A stretch of 64,000 nt of DNA from Bacillota bacterium. Lineage in GTDB: Bacteria; Bacillota_I; Bacilli_A; RF39; UBA660. Positions 25,648 to 34,295 of the stretch are shown here, in pieces. The translations under genes and the position numbers were made by a program. The notes under the pieces are model-generated. The model was not told the origin of the DNA and searched no databases. It worked only from the letters and a program-made list of their open reading frames with translations. The stretch spans positions 194,217 through 258,216 of the forward strand of contig SVAS01000001.1 in NCBI GenBank assembly GCA_015059285.1, read 5' to 3'. The first letter of the stretch is position 1; each line of letters opens with the position of its first letter.

Positions 25648-27411
25648 ATGTTTGGAAAAATAGTTTATATTAGTGATACATTAGCGCATATTGCAATTAA
25701 TGAAGGAACTCCAGTTGCTTCTAATCTTATGAATATGCATGTTATTTTTGAAGATGATAATAAAAAAATATTAGGGGAAGTACAAGATTTAGATGAAAAA
25801 ATAATTAAGGTAAGTTTTTTAGGTGAAATAGTTAATGGTAAATTTGTAGGTGGTGTTATTAGAAAACCTACATTACAAGCTAATTTGCGTTTGATTACTA
25901 AAGAAGAAGTAGGGTTAATTGTAGGAGAAAATAAACCTGGAAGTATGCTACTTGGGGTTTCTCCTTTATATGATGATTATCCTATTATGGTAGATATCAA
26001 TGATTTATTTAGTAATCATATGGCTATATTTGGAAATACTGGTAGTGGTAAATCTTGTGGAGTAGCAAGACTTATGCAAAATTTATTTGCTAATCCTAAT
26101 TTTATTCCATATCGTTCTAATTTCTTTATATTTGATGCATATGGCGAATATCATAATGCATTTAAAGATATAAATAAAATAAATCCTAATTATAATTTTA
26201 AGTTTTATACAACAAATAAACAATCAGATCCTAGTAATTATTTAAAAATACCATTATGGCTTTTAAGCGTTGATGACTTTGCATTACTACTTGGAGCAGA
26301 AACACACTCTCAATTACCTATTATTGAAAGAATGTTAAAGTTAGTGTCTATATTTTCAACTGATGATAAAATGGCTAATGATTATAAAAATCATTTAATA
26401 GCTAAAGCAATTATGACAATTCTTTATACTAATCAAACATCTTCTAGTAAAAGAAATGATGTGTTTGCTATTTTAGCAACTTGCCAAACACCGGAGTTTA
26501 ACTTAGAAGCGCCAGTTCACGGAGTAGGTTATACTCGCAAATTTAGAGATTGCTTTATAATAGATACAGCCGGTCAATTTCCAGAAAGTAATTTAATGAC
26601 AGAATATGTATCTTCATTTATTAAAGATGAATTAGATACATATGAAGCTAAAACTACAAATTATTTTACTTTAGAAGATTTAGAAAAAGCTTTAGAATTT
26701 ACTTTAATTTCTGAAGGATTATTGCGTAATGAAAAATCTTATAATGACGCTGTTATGTTAAAAGTTAGATTACATTCTCTTACAATAGGTGAAAATTCAG
26801 ATTATTTAAGATACCCTAATTATGTTACTTTAGAACAGTATATAGCATCACTAATATCTGTAGAAGGAAATAGAAAAGCTCAAATAATTAACTTTAATTT
26901 AGAAGATGTTGATGATACCTTTGCTAAAGTAGTAACTAAAATATTTACTAAAATGTTATTTGATTTTACTAAAAAATTAAAAGTAAGAGCTTCCATTCCA
27001 TTTCATATCTTTTTAGAAGAATCACATAGATATGTTCAAAATGATAGTGATAAATTTTTACTTGGTTATAATATTTTTGAAAGAGTTGCTAAAGAGGGGC
27101 GTAAATATGGCCTAATATTTAATCTTATTTCTCAAAGACCTGTAGAAATTTCAGAAACAGTTATATCTCAATGTAGTAATTTCTTAATATTTAAAATGAA
27201 TCATCCAAGAGATATTGAATATATTAAGAAAATGCTTCCAAATATAAGTGCTGAAATAGTTGAAAAACAAAAAAGTTTACAACCAGGAACTTGTGTAGCA
27301 TTTGGTAAATCATTTAAAGTACCAATGATTGTAAAAATGCAAATGCCTTCACCAGAACCACATAGTAGTAACTGTGATGTAGTAAATACTTGGCAAGTAC
27401 AATCTAAATAG
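25648..27411 (+). CDS. HerA-like ATPase (DUF87)
   Basis: 587 aa. An N-terminal beta-barrel-like part (GEVQDLDEKIIKVSFLGEI) is followed by the DUF87 P-loop GNTGSGKS at about residues 131-138, then Walker B IFLEESHRY and the sensor QRPVEIS. The C-terminal arginine-bearing block is MNHPRDIEYIKKMLPN. HerA proteins are hexameric DNA translocases that usually pair with the nuclease NurA in DNA end resection, or with SIR2-like partners in phage defence. No such partner is next to it. An AAGGGGATG site precedes the ATG. It lies 11 bp after ylxM. Confidence 0.85.
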   Translation: MFGKIVYISDTLAHIAINEGTPVASNLMNMHVIFEDDNKKILGEVQDLDEKIIKVSFLGEIVNGKFVGGVIRKPTLQANLRLITKEEVGLIVGENKPGSMLLGVSPLYDDYPIMVDINDLFSNHMAIFGNTGSGKSCGVARLMQNLFANPNFIPYRSNFFIFDAYGEYHNAFKDINKINPNYNFKFYTTNKQSDPSNYLKIPLWLLSVDDFALLLGAETHSQLPIIERMLKLVSIFSTDDKMANDYKNHLIAKAIMTILYTNQTSSSKRNDVFAILATCQTPEFNLEAPVHGVGYTRKFRDCFIIDTAGQFPESNLMTEYVSSFIKDELDTYEAKTTNYFTLEDLEKALEFTLISEGLLRNEKSYNDAVMLKVRLHSLTIGENSDYLRYPNYVTLEQYIASLISVEGNRKAQIINFNLEDVDDTFAKVVTKIFTKMLFDFTKKLKVRASIPFHIFLEESHRYVQNDSDKFLLGYNIFERVAKEGRKYGLIFNLISQRPVEISETVISQCSNFLIFKMNHPRDIEYIKKMLPNISAEIVEKQKSLQPGTCVAFGKSFKVPMIVKMQMPSPEPHSSNCDVVNTWQVQSK

Positions 27412-27437
27412 AACAAATTTAATTTTGTTCTTTTTTG
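27410..27437 (+). terminator. Terminator after the HerA-like gene
   Basis: AGAACAAA-TTTAA-TTTTGTTCT then T6; it ends immediately before the next promoter. Confidence 0.75.
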
Positions 27438-27446
27438 TGATATAAT
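27438..27446 (+). promoter_or_regulatory. Extended -10 of the DUF308 gene
   Basis: TGATATAAT directly behind the terminator T run, 15 bp before the ATG. Confidence 0.55.
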
Positions 27447-27461
27447 TGTGTTGGTGATAAT

Positions 27462-27992
27462 ATGGAAAATTTAAGAAAAACAATGAATAAAAATATAATT
27501 ATTTCAGTAATAACTTTTTTACTAGGCTTAATCATATTTTTAAAACCAGACGCAACTATTAAATCAATAGCGATTATAATAGGAATTATACTTATTATAA
27601 TGGGTAGTGGTCCAATTGTCGATTTAATTAGAAGTGAAGAAAAGAAACTTACTTTTGCAATCGCACCTTCAATTATTTTATATGTTATAGCTTTTGTGTT
27701 ATTTTTTAGTCCGGAGTTATTAGTTTCAATTATACCAATATTAATAGGAATATCCCTTATTATGTCATCTGCTTATAAATTACAAAATATATATAATATA
27801 AAAAAGATGGGTAATGTATTTAATATGTGGACTCTTATTATTACACTAATTATTTTAGTTTTAGGACTACTACTTATTATTAATCCTTTTGGTGGAGCAC
27901 TAGCTATTACTAAAGTTATTGGAATATGCTTAATGGTATATTCAGTATTAGATATAATTGATAGCTATTTATTAAAAAGATTAACAAAATAA
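27462..27992 (+). CDS. DUF308/HdeD-like membrane protein
   Basis: 176 aa with about six hydrophobic helices and few charges. Three similar helical-hairpin units, each opening with a Gly-rich turn after the helix (FLKPDATIKSI, FFSPELLVSI, INPFGGALAI), match the repeat of DUF308 (HdeD-type) proteins. Function in Firmicutes is unknown; HdeD is linked to acid resistance in enterobacteria. GTGATAAT gives the ribosome site. Monocistronic between two terminators. Confidence 0.7.
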   Translation: MENLRKTMNKNIIISVITFLLGLIIFLKPDATIKSIAIIIGIILIIMGSGPIVDLIRSEEKKLTFAIAPSIILYVIAFVLFFSPELLVSIIPILIGISLIMSSAYKLQNIYNIKKMGNVFNMWTLIITLIILVLGLLLIINPFGGALAITKVIGICLMVYSVLDIIDSYLLKRLTK

Positions 27993-27995
27993 AAC

Positions 27996-28029
27996 AAAAA
28001 AGTAATTTGAAAAACAAATTACTTTTTTT
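27996..28029 (+). terminator. Terminator of the DUF308 gene
   Basis: AAGTAATTTG-AAAAA-CAAATTACTT followed by T5. Confidence 0.85.
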
Positions 28030-28030
28030 A

Positions 28031-28058
28031 ATAAAAAAACTTGTAGTATTACAAGTTT
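28031..28058 (-). terminator. Terminator of tRNA-Ile/tRNA-Glu
   Basis: On the minus strand AAACTTGTA-ATAC-TACAAGTTT followed by TTTT. Confidence 0.8.
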
Positions 28059-28068
28059 ACTCACTAAT

Positions 28069-28145
28069 TGGTGACCCGTACGAGATTCGAACTCGTGAAT
28101 GCATGCGTGAAAGGCATGTGTGTTAAGCCACTTCACCAACGGGCC
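28069..28145 (-). tRNA. tRNA-Glu (TTC)
   Basis: Full cloverleaf on the minus strand with encoded CCA. Acceptor GGCCCGT pairs with ACGGGTC; the anticodon stem CATGC/GCATG encloses CTTTCAC, anticodon TTC. The T loop is GTTCGAATC. It lies 8 bp downstream of tRNA-Ile in the same transcript. Confidence 0.95.
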
Positions 28146-28153
28146 AAAATAAA

Positions 28154-28230
<77 letters not shown>

Positions 28231-28256
28231 ATCTAAAATTGGCAATTGACTATTCA

Positions 28257-28285
28257 AGTATACATTATTTTATGCGTTTTGGCAA
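28257..28285 (-). promoter_or_regulatory. Promoter of tRNA-Ile/tRNA-Glu
   Basis: On the minus strand TTGCCA (28280-28285), 17-bp spacer, TATACT (28257-28262). The start would fall about 20 bp before tRNA-Ile. Confidence 0.7.
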
Positions 28286-28375
28286 TACTTTTTGACAAAA
28301 AAAATAAAAAAACTTAAATAGTTGGGTATTATATATATTTTTAATAAACGAAATGATTTAGTTAGTATAATAGAT

Positions 28376-28409
28376 TGAATAAAAAGACTAGTAAATTTTT
28401 TACTAGTCC
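28376..28409 (-). terminator. Terminator of tRNA-Lys
   Basis: Minus-strand GACTAGTAAA-AAA-TTTACTAGTC followed by T5. Confidence 0.85.
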
Positions 28410-28422
28410 TATATTATTTTAG

Positions 28423-28498
28423 TGGTGTCCCCTTAGGGATTCGAACCCTAGACCCATTGATTAAGAGTCAATTGCTCTACCAGCTGAGCTAAGGAGAC
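28423..28498 (-). tRNA. tRNA-Lys (CTT)
   Basis: Minus-strand cloverleaf with encoded CCA. Acceptor GTCTCCT/AGGGGAC with one wobble, anticodon loop CTCTTAA giving CTT. A CTT lysine tRNA is notable in so AT-rich a genome because TTT can read both Lys codons. Confidence 0.93.
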
Positions 28499-28513
28499 AT
28501 AACTACATAAGTA

Positions 28514-28522
28514 ATTATAACA
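28514..28522 (-). promoter_or_regulatory. Extended -10 of tRNA-Lys
   Basis: On the minus strand TGTTATAAT, ending 16 bp before the tRNA. Confidence 0.6.
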
Positions 28523-28602
28523 CAAATTTTAAATATTTTCTATAGAAAGTAATACTGTTTTGTTATATTTATTTAATTTTCACTATTTATAAACAATAAA
28601 CT

Positions 28603-28633
28603 TATAAAAAAAGTTCTGAATAATCAGAACTTT
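28603..28633 (-). terminator. Terminator of tRNA-Ser
   Basis: Minus-strand AAGTTCTGA-TTAT-TCAGAACTT followed by T6. Confidence 0.85.
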
Positions 28634-28643
28634 ATTTTTTTTA

Positions 28644-28734
28644 TGGCGGAGCAGGAGGGATTTGAACCCTCGCGCCAGTTACCCGACCTACACCCTTAGC
28701 AGGGGCGCCTCTTCAGCCTCTTGAGTACTGCTCC
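28644..28734 (-). tRNA. tRNA-Ser (GCT)
   Basis: 91 nt minus-strand tRNA with a long variable arm, as expected for serine, and encoded CCA after a G discriminator. Acceptor GGAGCAG/CTGCTCC; anticodon loop CTGCTAA gives GCT, reading AGC and AGT. Confidence 0.95.
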
Positions 28735-28754
28735 AAACAAGATATTTATATTTT

Positions 28755-28783
28755 ACTATATTATTCATAATTTGGCAAGTCAA
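28755..28783 (-). promoter_or_regulatory. Promoter of tRNA-Ser
   Basis: On the minus strand TTGACT (28778-28783), 17-bp spacer, TATAGT (28755-28760). Confidence 0.7.
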
Positions 28784-28817
28784 AAATCAAAAAAATATAA
28801 CGAATTTTATCTTGTAA

Positions 28818-28842
28818 ATAAAAAAAGCTTTTATAGCTTTTT
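28818..28842 (-). terminator. Terminator of the ZnuA-like gene
   Basis: Minus-strand AAAAAGCT-ATAAA-AGCTTTTT with a T run; it overlaps the stop codon. Confidence 0.75.
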
Positions 28843-29701
28843 AATCATATATTTCATTTTTCAAAATTTCAATATTTTCATTCATAATAGTGATATAATC
28901 TTTTTTACTATTTCTTTCATTTTCTGTAATAGTAGATAAAGTATGTAAGTAAGAAACTTTTACTTTAGATCCTTCTATTAAAGAATTAATATTTTCATCT
29001 ACTTCTTCATTAATTGGAGCAAATATATAATTAATTTGATTATTAGCAATTAAATTCTTTACTTCAAGCATATTTTTGTCAGCTCTAGTATCTGGATCTA
29101 ATGAAATAACATTGAAACCATATTTAGTTAAAAATAAGAATAAATCATCTGATACAACAATGGTCTTATTATTAGCATCACTTAGTATTGCACTCATACG
29201 GGCATCTAAATTAGAAATATCAAGTTTTAATAATTCATAGTTTTCTTCAATTGAATTTTTAAGATAATGATTATTTATATATTCTTCAAATCCTCTTTTA
29301 ACATTTTGAGCAAGCATTAATAGATTTGAGGGATTTAACCATAATTCTTCAACACGATTAGTTACTTCCATACTAGAAGTGGTATCTATAATTTTAATAT
29401 TTTTATTATGTTCAAAAAAGTTTGAAACATAATTCTTTTCTTCACTTAAACCATTAAATATAAAAAGTTCTGCTTTACTATAATCTTTAATTTGTTTTTC
29501 TGTTAACTTATATTCATTAGCAACAGTCCCATCAGGGTAAATACTTAAAACTTCACTATTTTCACCATATAGGCGACTTGTAATATATTCAATGGGATAC
29601 ACAGTAGTATAAATAGTAATATCTTCCATAGTATCTCGTTTAAAGCATCCTGTTGTTAAAAATATAAAAGATAAAGAAACTAAGATTAATAATTTTTTCA
29701 T
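28841..29701 (-). CDS. ZnuA/TroA-like substrate-binding lipoprotein, metal ligands changed
   Basis: 286 aa. The signal peptide ends in the lipobox LTTGC (Cys19). The fold is that of cluster A-I metal-binding proteins: ITIYTTVYPIEYI at the start, the long backbone helix near 135-165, and DYITIMNENIEIL at the end. The usual zinc or manganese ligands appear lost: the first His region reads DGTVANEYKLT, the DPHxWLDP block reads VEELWLNP, the FHD block reads VVSDDLFLF, and the final LDPL reads LHTL. No ABC permease or ATPase is adjacent. It may bind another ligand or serve as a structural lipoprotein. yidD overlaps its start by 4 bp. Confidence 0.75.
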   Translation of the reverse strand: MKKLLILVSLSFIFLTTGCFKRDTMEDITIYTTVYPIEYITSRLYGENSEVLSIYPDGTVANEYKLTEKQIKDYSKAELFIFNGLSEEKNYVSNFFEHNKNIKIIDTTSSMEVTNRVEELWLNPSNLLMLAQNVKRGFEEYINNHYLKNSIEENYELLKLDISNLDARMSAILSDANNKTIVVSDDLFLFLTKYGFNVISLDPDTRADKNMLEVKNLIANNQINYIFAPINEEVDENINSLIEGSKVKVSYLHTLSTITENERNSKKDYITIMNENIEILKNEIYD

Positions 29702-29922
29702 TTTTCTAAACTCCTTTTTGGTACTAAATCAATTCCGCCTTTACTAAAAGGGTTGCATTTTAATATTCTTTTTAAAGTTAAAAGAGATCCTTTTATACTT
29801 CCATATTCACTAATAGCCTCAATGGCATAATTACTGCATGTTGGAATGAATTTGCAATTATTATGAAAATTGCCTGGAATTTTTTGATACCATTTAATTA
29901 ACTTTATTAATATTCTTTTCAT
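29698..29922 (-). CDS. yidD: Membrane protein insertion efficiency factor YidD
   Basis: 74 aa. The family core is complete: KWYQKIPGN (usually YQ..iSP), CKFIPTCSNYAIEAI and KGSLLTLKRILKCNPFSKGGID. YidD is a small membrane-associated protein that helps YidC insert proteins; the three cysteines are conserved. rnpA and yidC are not next to it. Its stop overlaps the start of the ZnuA-like gene (ATGA). Confidence 0.95.
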   Translation of the reverse strand: MKRILIKLIKWYQKIPGNFHNNCKFIPTCSNYAIEAISEYGSIKGSLLTLKRILKCNPFSKGGIDLVPKRSLEK

Positions 29923-29983
29923 ATTAACACCACTTTAATTATACGATAAATACTAAAAAAAGTAAATTATAATTTTAAGTTTA

Positions 29984-29992
29984 TGATATAAT
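29984..29992 (+). promoter_or_regulatory. Extended -10 of rnc
   Basis: TGATATAAT, 15 bp before the rnc ATG, in the divergent region with yidD. Confidence 0.55.
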
Positions 29993-30007
29993 GATAGTGG
30001 TGATTGT

Positions 30008-30676
30008 ATGGAAATATTGGAAAAACTTGAAATAACACCTAAAAGGGAATCGTTATTTGTTAGAGCATTTACACACACATCATATGCAAATGAAAATAAA
30101 ACAGAAAGCTATGAGCGTCTTGAATACTTGGGAGATGCCGTATTAGAATTTATTATGAGTGAATACTTATATAAAAATACTGAAAAAAAAGAAGGAGAAA
30201 TGACTAAATTAAGAGCTCATTATGTATGTGAAAATGCTTTATATGAATATGCTATTAGAATAGGATTAAATGAATATATTTTATTAGGTAAAGGTGAAGA
30301 AGAAAGTGGAGGAAGAAATAGAAAGGCAATAGTTGCAGATGTTTTTGAATCTTTTATAGCCGCACTATTTTTAGATCAAGGAATAGAATTTGTAAAATGT
30401 TTTCTTTATAAGTATATAATTCCTATGATAGAAAAAAAAGAAATAGACTTTTTTAGTGATTATAAATCGGTATTACAAGAATTAGTCCAAACAGATAAAC
30501 GTAGTTTAGAGTATGTTGTTATTAATGAAGAAGGACCATCACATAATAAAACTTTTACAGTTAATGTTGTAATTGATAATATTATTTATGGTACAGGAAT
30601 CGCCCATAGTAAAAAAGAAGCAGAACAAGAAGCTGCTAAAGATGCTTTAAAGAAGGCTCAAAATGGTGAATATTAA
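30008..30676 (+). CDS. rnc: Ribonuclease III
   Basis: 222 aa. The catalytic signature ERLEYLGDAVLEFI and the downstream VADVFESFIAALFLDQG (second acidic cluster) form the nuclease domain. The C-terminal double-stranded-RNA-binding domain (DYKSVLQELVQTDKR ... GTGIAHSKKEAEQEAAKDAL) is complete. It cuts double-stranded RNA in rRNA maturation. smc and ftsY, common neighbours in Bacillus, are not adjacent. It overlaps the next gene by 14 bp. Confidence 0.96.
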   Translation: MEILEKLEITPKRESLFVRAFTHTSYANENKTESYERLEYLGDAVLEFIMSEYLYKNTEKKEGEMTKLRAHYVCENALYEYAIRIGLNEYILLGKGEEESGGRNRKAIVADVFESFIAALFLDQGIEFVKCFLYKYIIPMIEKKEIDFFSDYKSVLQELVQTDKRSLEYVVINEEGPSHNKTFTVNVVIDNIIYGTGIAHSKKEAEQEAAKDALKKAQNGEY

Positions 30677-31790
30677 AGAAATTTGTGATGAATTTTTAAC
30701 AGATATACAAAATGGAAGAGTAGAAACTAAAGAAGCTATATATAATATTAAAGTAGATCTTAATACTAGTAAAAATAATGATTTAGTACCGGTATTAAAA
30801 ATTAAAGATATAAATAGTTTGTTTTTTAAATTTCAAATTTATTTAAAAAAGATAATTGAATTTAGAAATATCCAAGATGAATTAAATTCCGATTTTATTA
30901 AAAATAGTTTGGTACATTTGTTTGCAAATGCAACTTTTACAGATTTTGAAAATCCAGAGATGTTCATAGATAAATATATTAATTTTATGAATATGGACAT
31001 TTTAACTACCAAAGATATTCATGGTATATTTGATGATGTTATTTCTACTAAAGATATGGTTTATGGTAGTGATTTAACATGTGATATAGTAAAACAATCA
31101 GAGTTTTTTGAAACACCATATGCATTTAAATCAAAAATAATACTTGGAAATTTAGAATATAAATTACCAGTTATTAGTTTTGGTATTAGTAATAACACAT
31201 GTTATATTTATGCCATTCAAAAAGAAAAAGAAAAATTTAAAACTAAAGAAAATGATACTTATAACAATAAAGTTAAAAGAATACTTTATAAATTAGATGA
31301 TAAAGTACGTGATTATGAAAGTTTAGAATATTTAGAATATAAAGAAGGTAAATCTGATTATTATCCAGAAAATATAACAGATGTTGTTCCATCTGCTATC
31401 TTAGCCTTATCACAATTTTTTAATACTTTATATCAAAATAATATTAAAAATGTTTCAGTGGTTTCATATTTGCCAGTTAGATATAATGCGAAAAAAGAAG
31501 CATTTGAAAGTAAAGTTAGATATAAAGCCAAGTTAAATAATGTCAGTATAGATGAGTTAAATGTCATGATGGAGGAAGCTTCATTAGAACATTTAAGAAT
31601 TCAAAATAATTTGACTCAAAAATTAATTAGAAATTTTATGAGACTGGGCTATCATTTCAATAACATTGAAATGATTGGGTATCCTTATGAACTATCAGAA
31701 TACCTAGATATTAAAATAAATGCTTTTACTGATACCAACAATGATATTCTAAAAAAAATAATTGAAAGTAATTATTCAAAACAAAAATAG
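30663..31790 (+). CDS. Unknown protein downstream of rnc
   Basis: 375 aa, not recognised. Soluble, no signal or membrane segment, rich in Asn, Lys, Ile and Tyr. A central block with VVPSAILALSQFFNTLYQ and SVVSYLPVRYNAKKEAF, and a C-terminal helical tail that includes RIQNNLTQKLIRNFMRLGYHF, look well ordered. Translationally coupled to rnc by a 14-bp overlap, so it may act with it in RNA handling, but that is only positional. The next ORF begins after a gap of 62 bp. Confidence 0.6.
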   Translation: MVNIKEICDEFLTDIQNGRVETKEAIYNIKVDLNTSKNNDLVPVLKIKDINSLFFKFQIYLKKIIEFRNIQDELNSDFIKNSLVHLFANATFTDFENPEMFIDKYINFMNMDILTTKDIHGIFDDVISTKDMVYGSDLTCDIVKQSEFFETPYAFKSKIILGNLEYKLPVISFGISNNTCYIYAIQKEKEKFKTKENDTYNNKVKRILYKLDDKVRDYESLEYLEYKEGKSDYYPENITDVVPSAILALSQFFNTLYQNNIKNVSVVSYLPVRYNAKKEAFESKVRYKAKLNNVSIDELNVMMEEASLEHLRIQNNLTQKLIRNFMRLGYHFNNIEMIGYPYELSEYLDIKINAFTDTNNDILKKIIESNYSKQK

Positions 31791-31852
31791 CATACAAGTG
31801 TTGTCAAAATGATTAAAATGAAGTAAAATATTAATGTTTAGAGGGTGAATTT

Positions 31853-32569
31853 ATGGGAAGAGCTTATGAAGTTAGAAAAGCAAGTATACAAAAAACAGGA
31901 GCAGCGAAAGCTAAGCTTTATTCAATGTATGCAAAAGAAATTTATCAAGTAGCTAAAACTGGAGGAACTGAACCAGTAGCAAATCCTTCATTAAAAAGAT
32001 TGATGGAAAGAGCAAAAAAGGATCAAGTACCATCAGATATTATTAAAAGAGCAATTGATAAAGTTAATAGTGGTGTTGATGAAAGCTATACTAGCGTTAG
32101 TTATGAGTTATTTGGTCCAAATGGTTCAACTTTGATAGTTGAATGTTTGACTGATAATTTAAATCGTAGTGTAAGTAGTATTAGAACAGCACTTAATAAA
32201 TGTCATTTTAAAATGGGAGCAATGGGTAGTGTTAGCTATATGTATGATCATTTGTGTATTGTGGGATTTAAAGGATTAAAAGAAGAAGATACAATTAATG
32301 CTTTAATTGAAAATGATGTAGATATAGATGATATTGAAACTAATGATGACACAACTTTGGTTTATGGTAGTCCACAAGATTTATTTAAAATAAAAGAAGC
32401 AATTATTAGCGCATTACCAAATGTAGATTTTGTTATAGATGAAATTTCAATGTTACCTAAAGAAAAAGTAACTCTGACAGGTGAAGATTTAGATTCGTTT
32501 AATAAAATGCTTACAATGTTAGATGAAATAGAAGATGTACAAAATGTATATCATAATGTAGAAATTTAA
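31853..32569 (+). CDS. YebC/PmpR-family regulator, YeeN-like
   Basis: 238 aa, full length. GRAYEVRKASIQKTGAAKAKLYS at the start is the variant of the YebC N-terminus seen in the Firmicute YeeN subgroup, followed by the core KRLMERAKKDQVPSDIIKRAI and ECLTDNLNRS. YebC proteins have been described as DNA-binding regulators, and more recently as ribosome-associated translation factors for difficult peptide motifs. GGGTGA precedes the ATG. Monocistronic, closed by a hairpin. Confidence 0.9.
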   Translation: MGRAYEVRKASIQKTGAAKAKLYSMYAKEIYQVAKTGGTEPVANPSLKRLMERAKKDQVPSDIIKRAIDKVNSGVDESYTSVSYELFGPNGSTLIVECLTDNLNRSVSSIRTALNKCHFKMGAMGSVSYMYDHLCIVGFKGLKEEDTINALIENDVDIDDIETNDDTTLVYGSPQDLFKIKEAIISALPNVDFVIDEISMLPKEKVTLTGEDLDSFNKMLTMLDEIEDVQNVYHNVEI

Positions 32570-32590
32570 AAGAGATTATTCTCTTTTTAT
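32566..32590 (+). terminator. Terminator of the YebC-like gene
   Basis: AAAAGAGA-TTAT-TCTCTTTT followed by a T-rich tail. Confidence 0.75.
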
Positions 32591-32700
32591 TTTTACATTC
32601 AAAGATGTGTAAAAAGGTAATTTTTGTTAAAATAATTTCCTTTTATAATCAAAACAAACTGTTCTTTTTCAAAAAAAGATAGTCAAATTTTACTATTATA

Positions 32701-32709
32701 TGTTATAAT
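32701..32709 (+). promoter_or_regulatory. Extended -10 of the small XRE gene
   Basis: TGTTATAAT, 26 bp upstream of the ATG. Confidence 0.5.
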
Positions 32710-32734
32710 AATTTAGCACATAGGGGGCCCAGCA

Positions 32735-32953
32735 ATGTTTACAAAATTAAAAGAAAAACGTTATGCAAAAAAATATACAAATAGAGTAATGGCAGAAAAA
32801 TTAGGAATAAGTAAGGCTTTTTATTGTCAAATTGAAAATGGTAGTCGTAAATTATCATACGAGATGGCTGTTAAAATAGCTGATATTTTTAATTGTAAAC
32901 CAGATAATTTATTTTATAGTGATTTTGTTCAAGAAAAAAGAAAAGAAAATTAG
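32735..32953 (+). CDS. Small XRE-family transcriptional regulator
   Basis: 72 aa, essentially one Cro/C1-type helix-turn-helix: NRVMAEKLGISKAFYCQIENGSRKL with the recognition helix SKAFYCQIE and the typical ending CKPDNLFY. No effector domain. The leader carries an unusual GC-rich AGGGGGCCC before the ATG, within which AGGGGG can serve as ribosome site. It sits alone in front of the dnaB-dnaI operon; no toxin partner is present. Target unknown. Confidence 0.85.
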   Translation: MFTKLKEKRYAKKYTNRVMAEKLGISKAFYCQIENGSRKLSYEMAVKIADIFNCKPDNLFYSDFVQEKRKEN

Positions 32954-33021
32954 TTTTTTCTTTTTTTCTTTATTATTTTATGATATAGTTATATTAACAA
33001 GTACGGTTCAGGAGGGATATT

Positions 33022-34290
33022 ATGAAACAAGTTTTGATGCCAGCAGATACATATATCGTGATTAATCGTACTATCTTGAATGACCATGATCGTAAATTAT
33101 TGGTTATGCTTTACCAACCAATTGTTGGTTCTTTAGCAATTAACCTTTATTTTACATTGTGGTCTTATTTAGATAAATCAGAAATATTATCTTCTATTTG
33201 GACTCATCATCACATAACTAATAGTATGGGTGTTACTATATCAGAATTCATAACTGCTAGAGAAAAATTAGAAGGTATAGGACTTCTTAAATCGTTTATT
33301 AAAAAAGATACAGTTAATAATTATGTTTATGAAATGTATTCACCACTAAGTGCTAGTGAATTTTTTGGTAATCCTATTTTAAATACCGTTTTATATACTA
33401 ATATAGGTAATGATGAATATAAAAAAGTTAAAGAATATTTTAAAGTGCCTAGAATTAATTTAAGTAATTATGAGGATGTGACTGCTAAATTTAATGAAGT
33501 TTATGAATCGACTAACTTAATTAATGTAACTAATGTTGATATAAAAAAGAAAAATTATCAAAAGTTAGATATTATATCTTCATTAGATTTAGATAATATT
33601 TTTTCATCATTCCCAGAAGAAATGTTAAATTTTAAAAATATTACTAGAGAAACTAAAGATTTAATTATTAAATTAGGTTTTATATATAATTTGAATGATG
33701 ATGAAATGATTAATATTATTAGAAATTCTATTAATGAAAAACATAATATTGATAAAGAGGCATTGCGTTCTAATTGTAAGCATTACTATAGTTTTGAACA
33801 TAGTGGTAAACTTCCTAGTATTGTTTATCGTAATCAGCCAGAATATCTAAGAAAACCAATTGGTGATACTTCTAAAAGAGCTAAGTTAATTTATCAATTT
33901 GAAACAACTTCACCATATGATTTTTTAAGTAGTAAATATGAGTATGCTAAACCTACTAAAACTGATTTAAGTTTACTAGAATACTTACTTATTGATTTAA
34001 ATTTAAATCCTGGAGTCGTTAATGTATTAATAGATTATGTTCTTAAAATAAATAATAACAAATTAACGCGTTCTTTTATTGAAGTAATAGCAGGTCAGTG
34101 GAAAAGAAGTAAAATATCTACTGTAGAAGAAGCTATGAATTTAGCTGAAAAAGAATATAAAAGTAAAAAAAGTAAAGTTGTAAGTAAAAAAATAGAACAA
34201 AAGCCAGTTTGGTTTGATCAAGAAATAGAAGCAACTAATGATGAGTTTAAACAAAAAGAGTTAGAAGAATTGTTAAAAGAATTTAGGTGA
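33022..34290 (+). CDS. dnaB: Replication initiation and membrane attachment protein DnaB (Firmicute type)
   Basis: 422 aa. The N-terminal winged-helix part (LLVMLYQPIVGSLAINLYFTLW, SEFITAREKLEGIGLLKSF) and the C-terminal DnaD-like helical domain (SLLEYLLIDLNLNPGVVNVLIDYVL) match Gram-positive DnaB, a primosome component that loads the replicative helicase with DnaD and DnaI. A CAGGAGGG site precedes the ATG. It ends in TGA overlapping the ribosome site of dnaI. This gene pair directly upstream of thrS is conserved in Bacillus. Confidence 0.9.
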   Translation: MKQVLMPADTYIVINRTILNDHDRKLLVMLYQPIVGSLAINLYFTLWSYLDKSEILSSIWTHHHITNSMGVTISEFITAREKLEGIGLLKSFIKKDTVNNYVYEMYSPLSASEFFGNPILNTVLYTNIGNDEYKKVKEYFKVPRINLSNYEDVTAKFNEVYESTNLINVTNVDIKKKNYQKLDIISSLDLDNIFSSFPEEMLNFKNITRETKDLIIKLGFIYNLNDDEMINIIRNSINEKHNIDKEALRSNCKHYYSFEHSGKLPSIVYRNQPEYLRKPIGDTSKRAKLIYQFETTSPYDFLSSKYEYAKPTKTDLSLLEYLLIDLNLNPGVVNVLIDYVLKINNNKLTRSFIEVIAGQWKRSKISTVEEAMNLAEKEYKSKKSKVVSKKIEQKPVWFDQEIEATNDEFKQKELEELLKEFR

Positions 34291-34295
34291 GATGG

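Noticed and set aside
32735-32953. Small XRE gene as antitoxin of a toxin-antitoxin pair
   Set aside because: No short partner gene is adjacent; dnaB follows with its own ribosome site.
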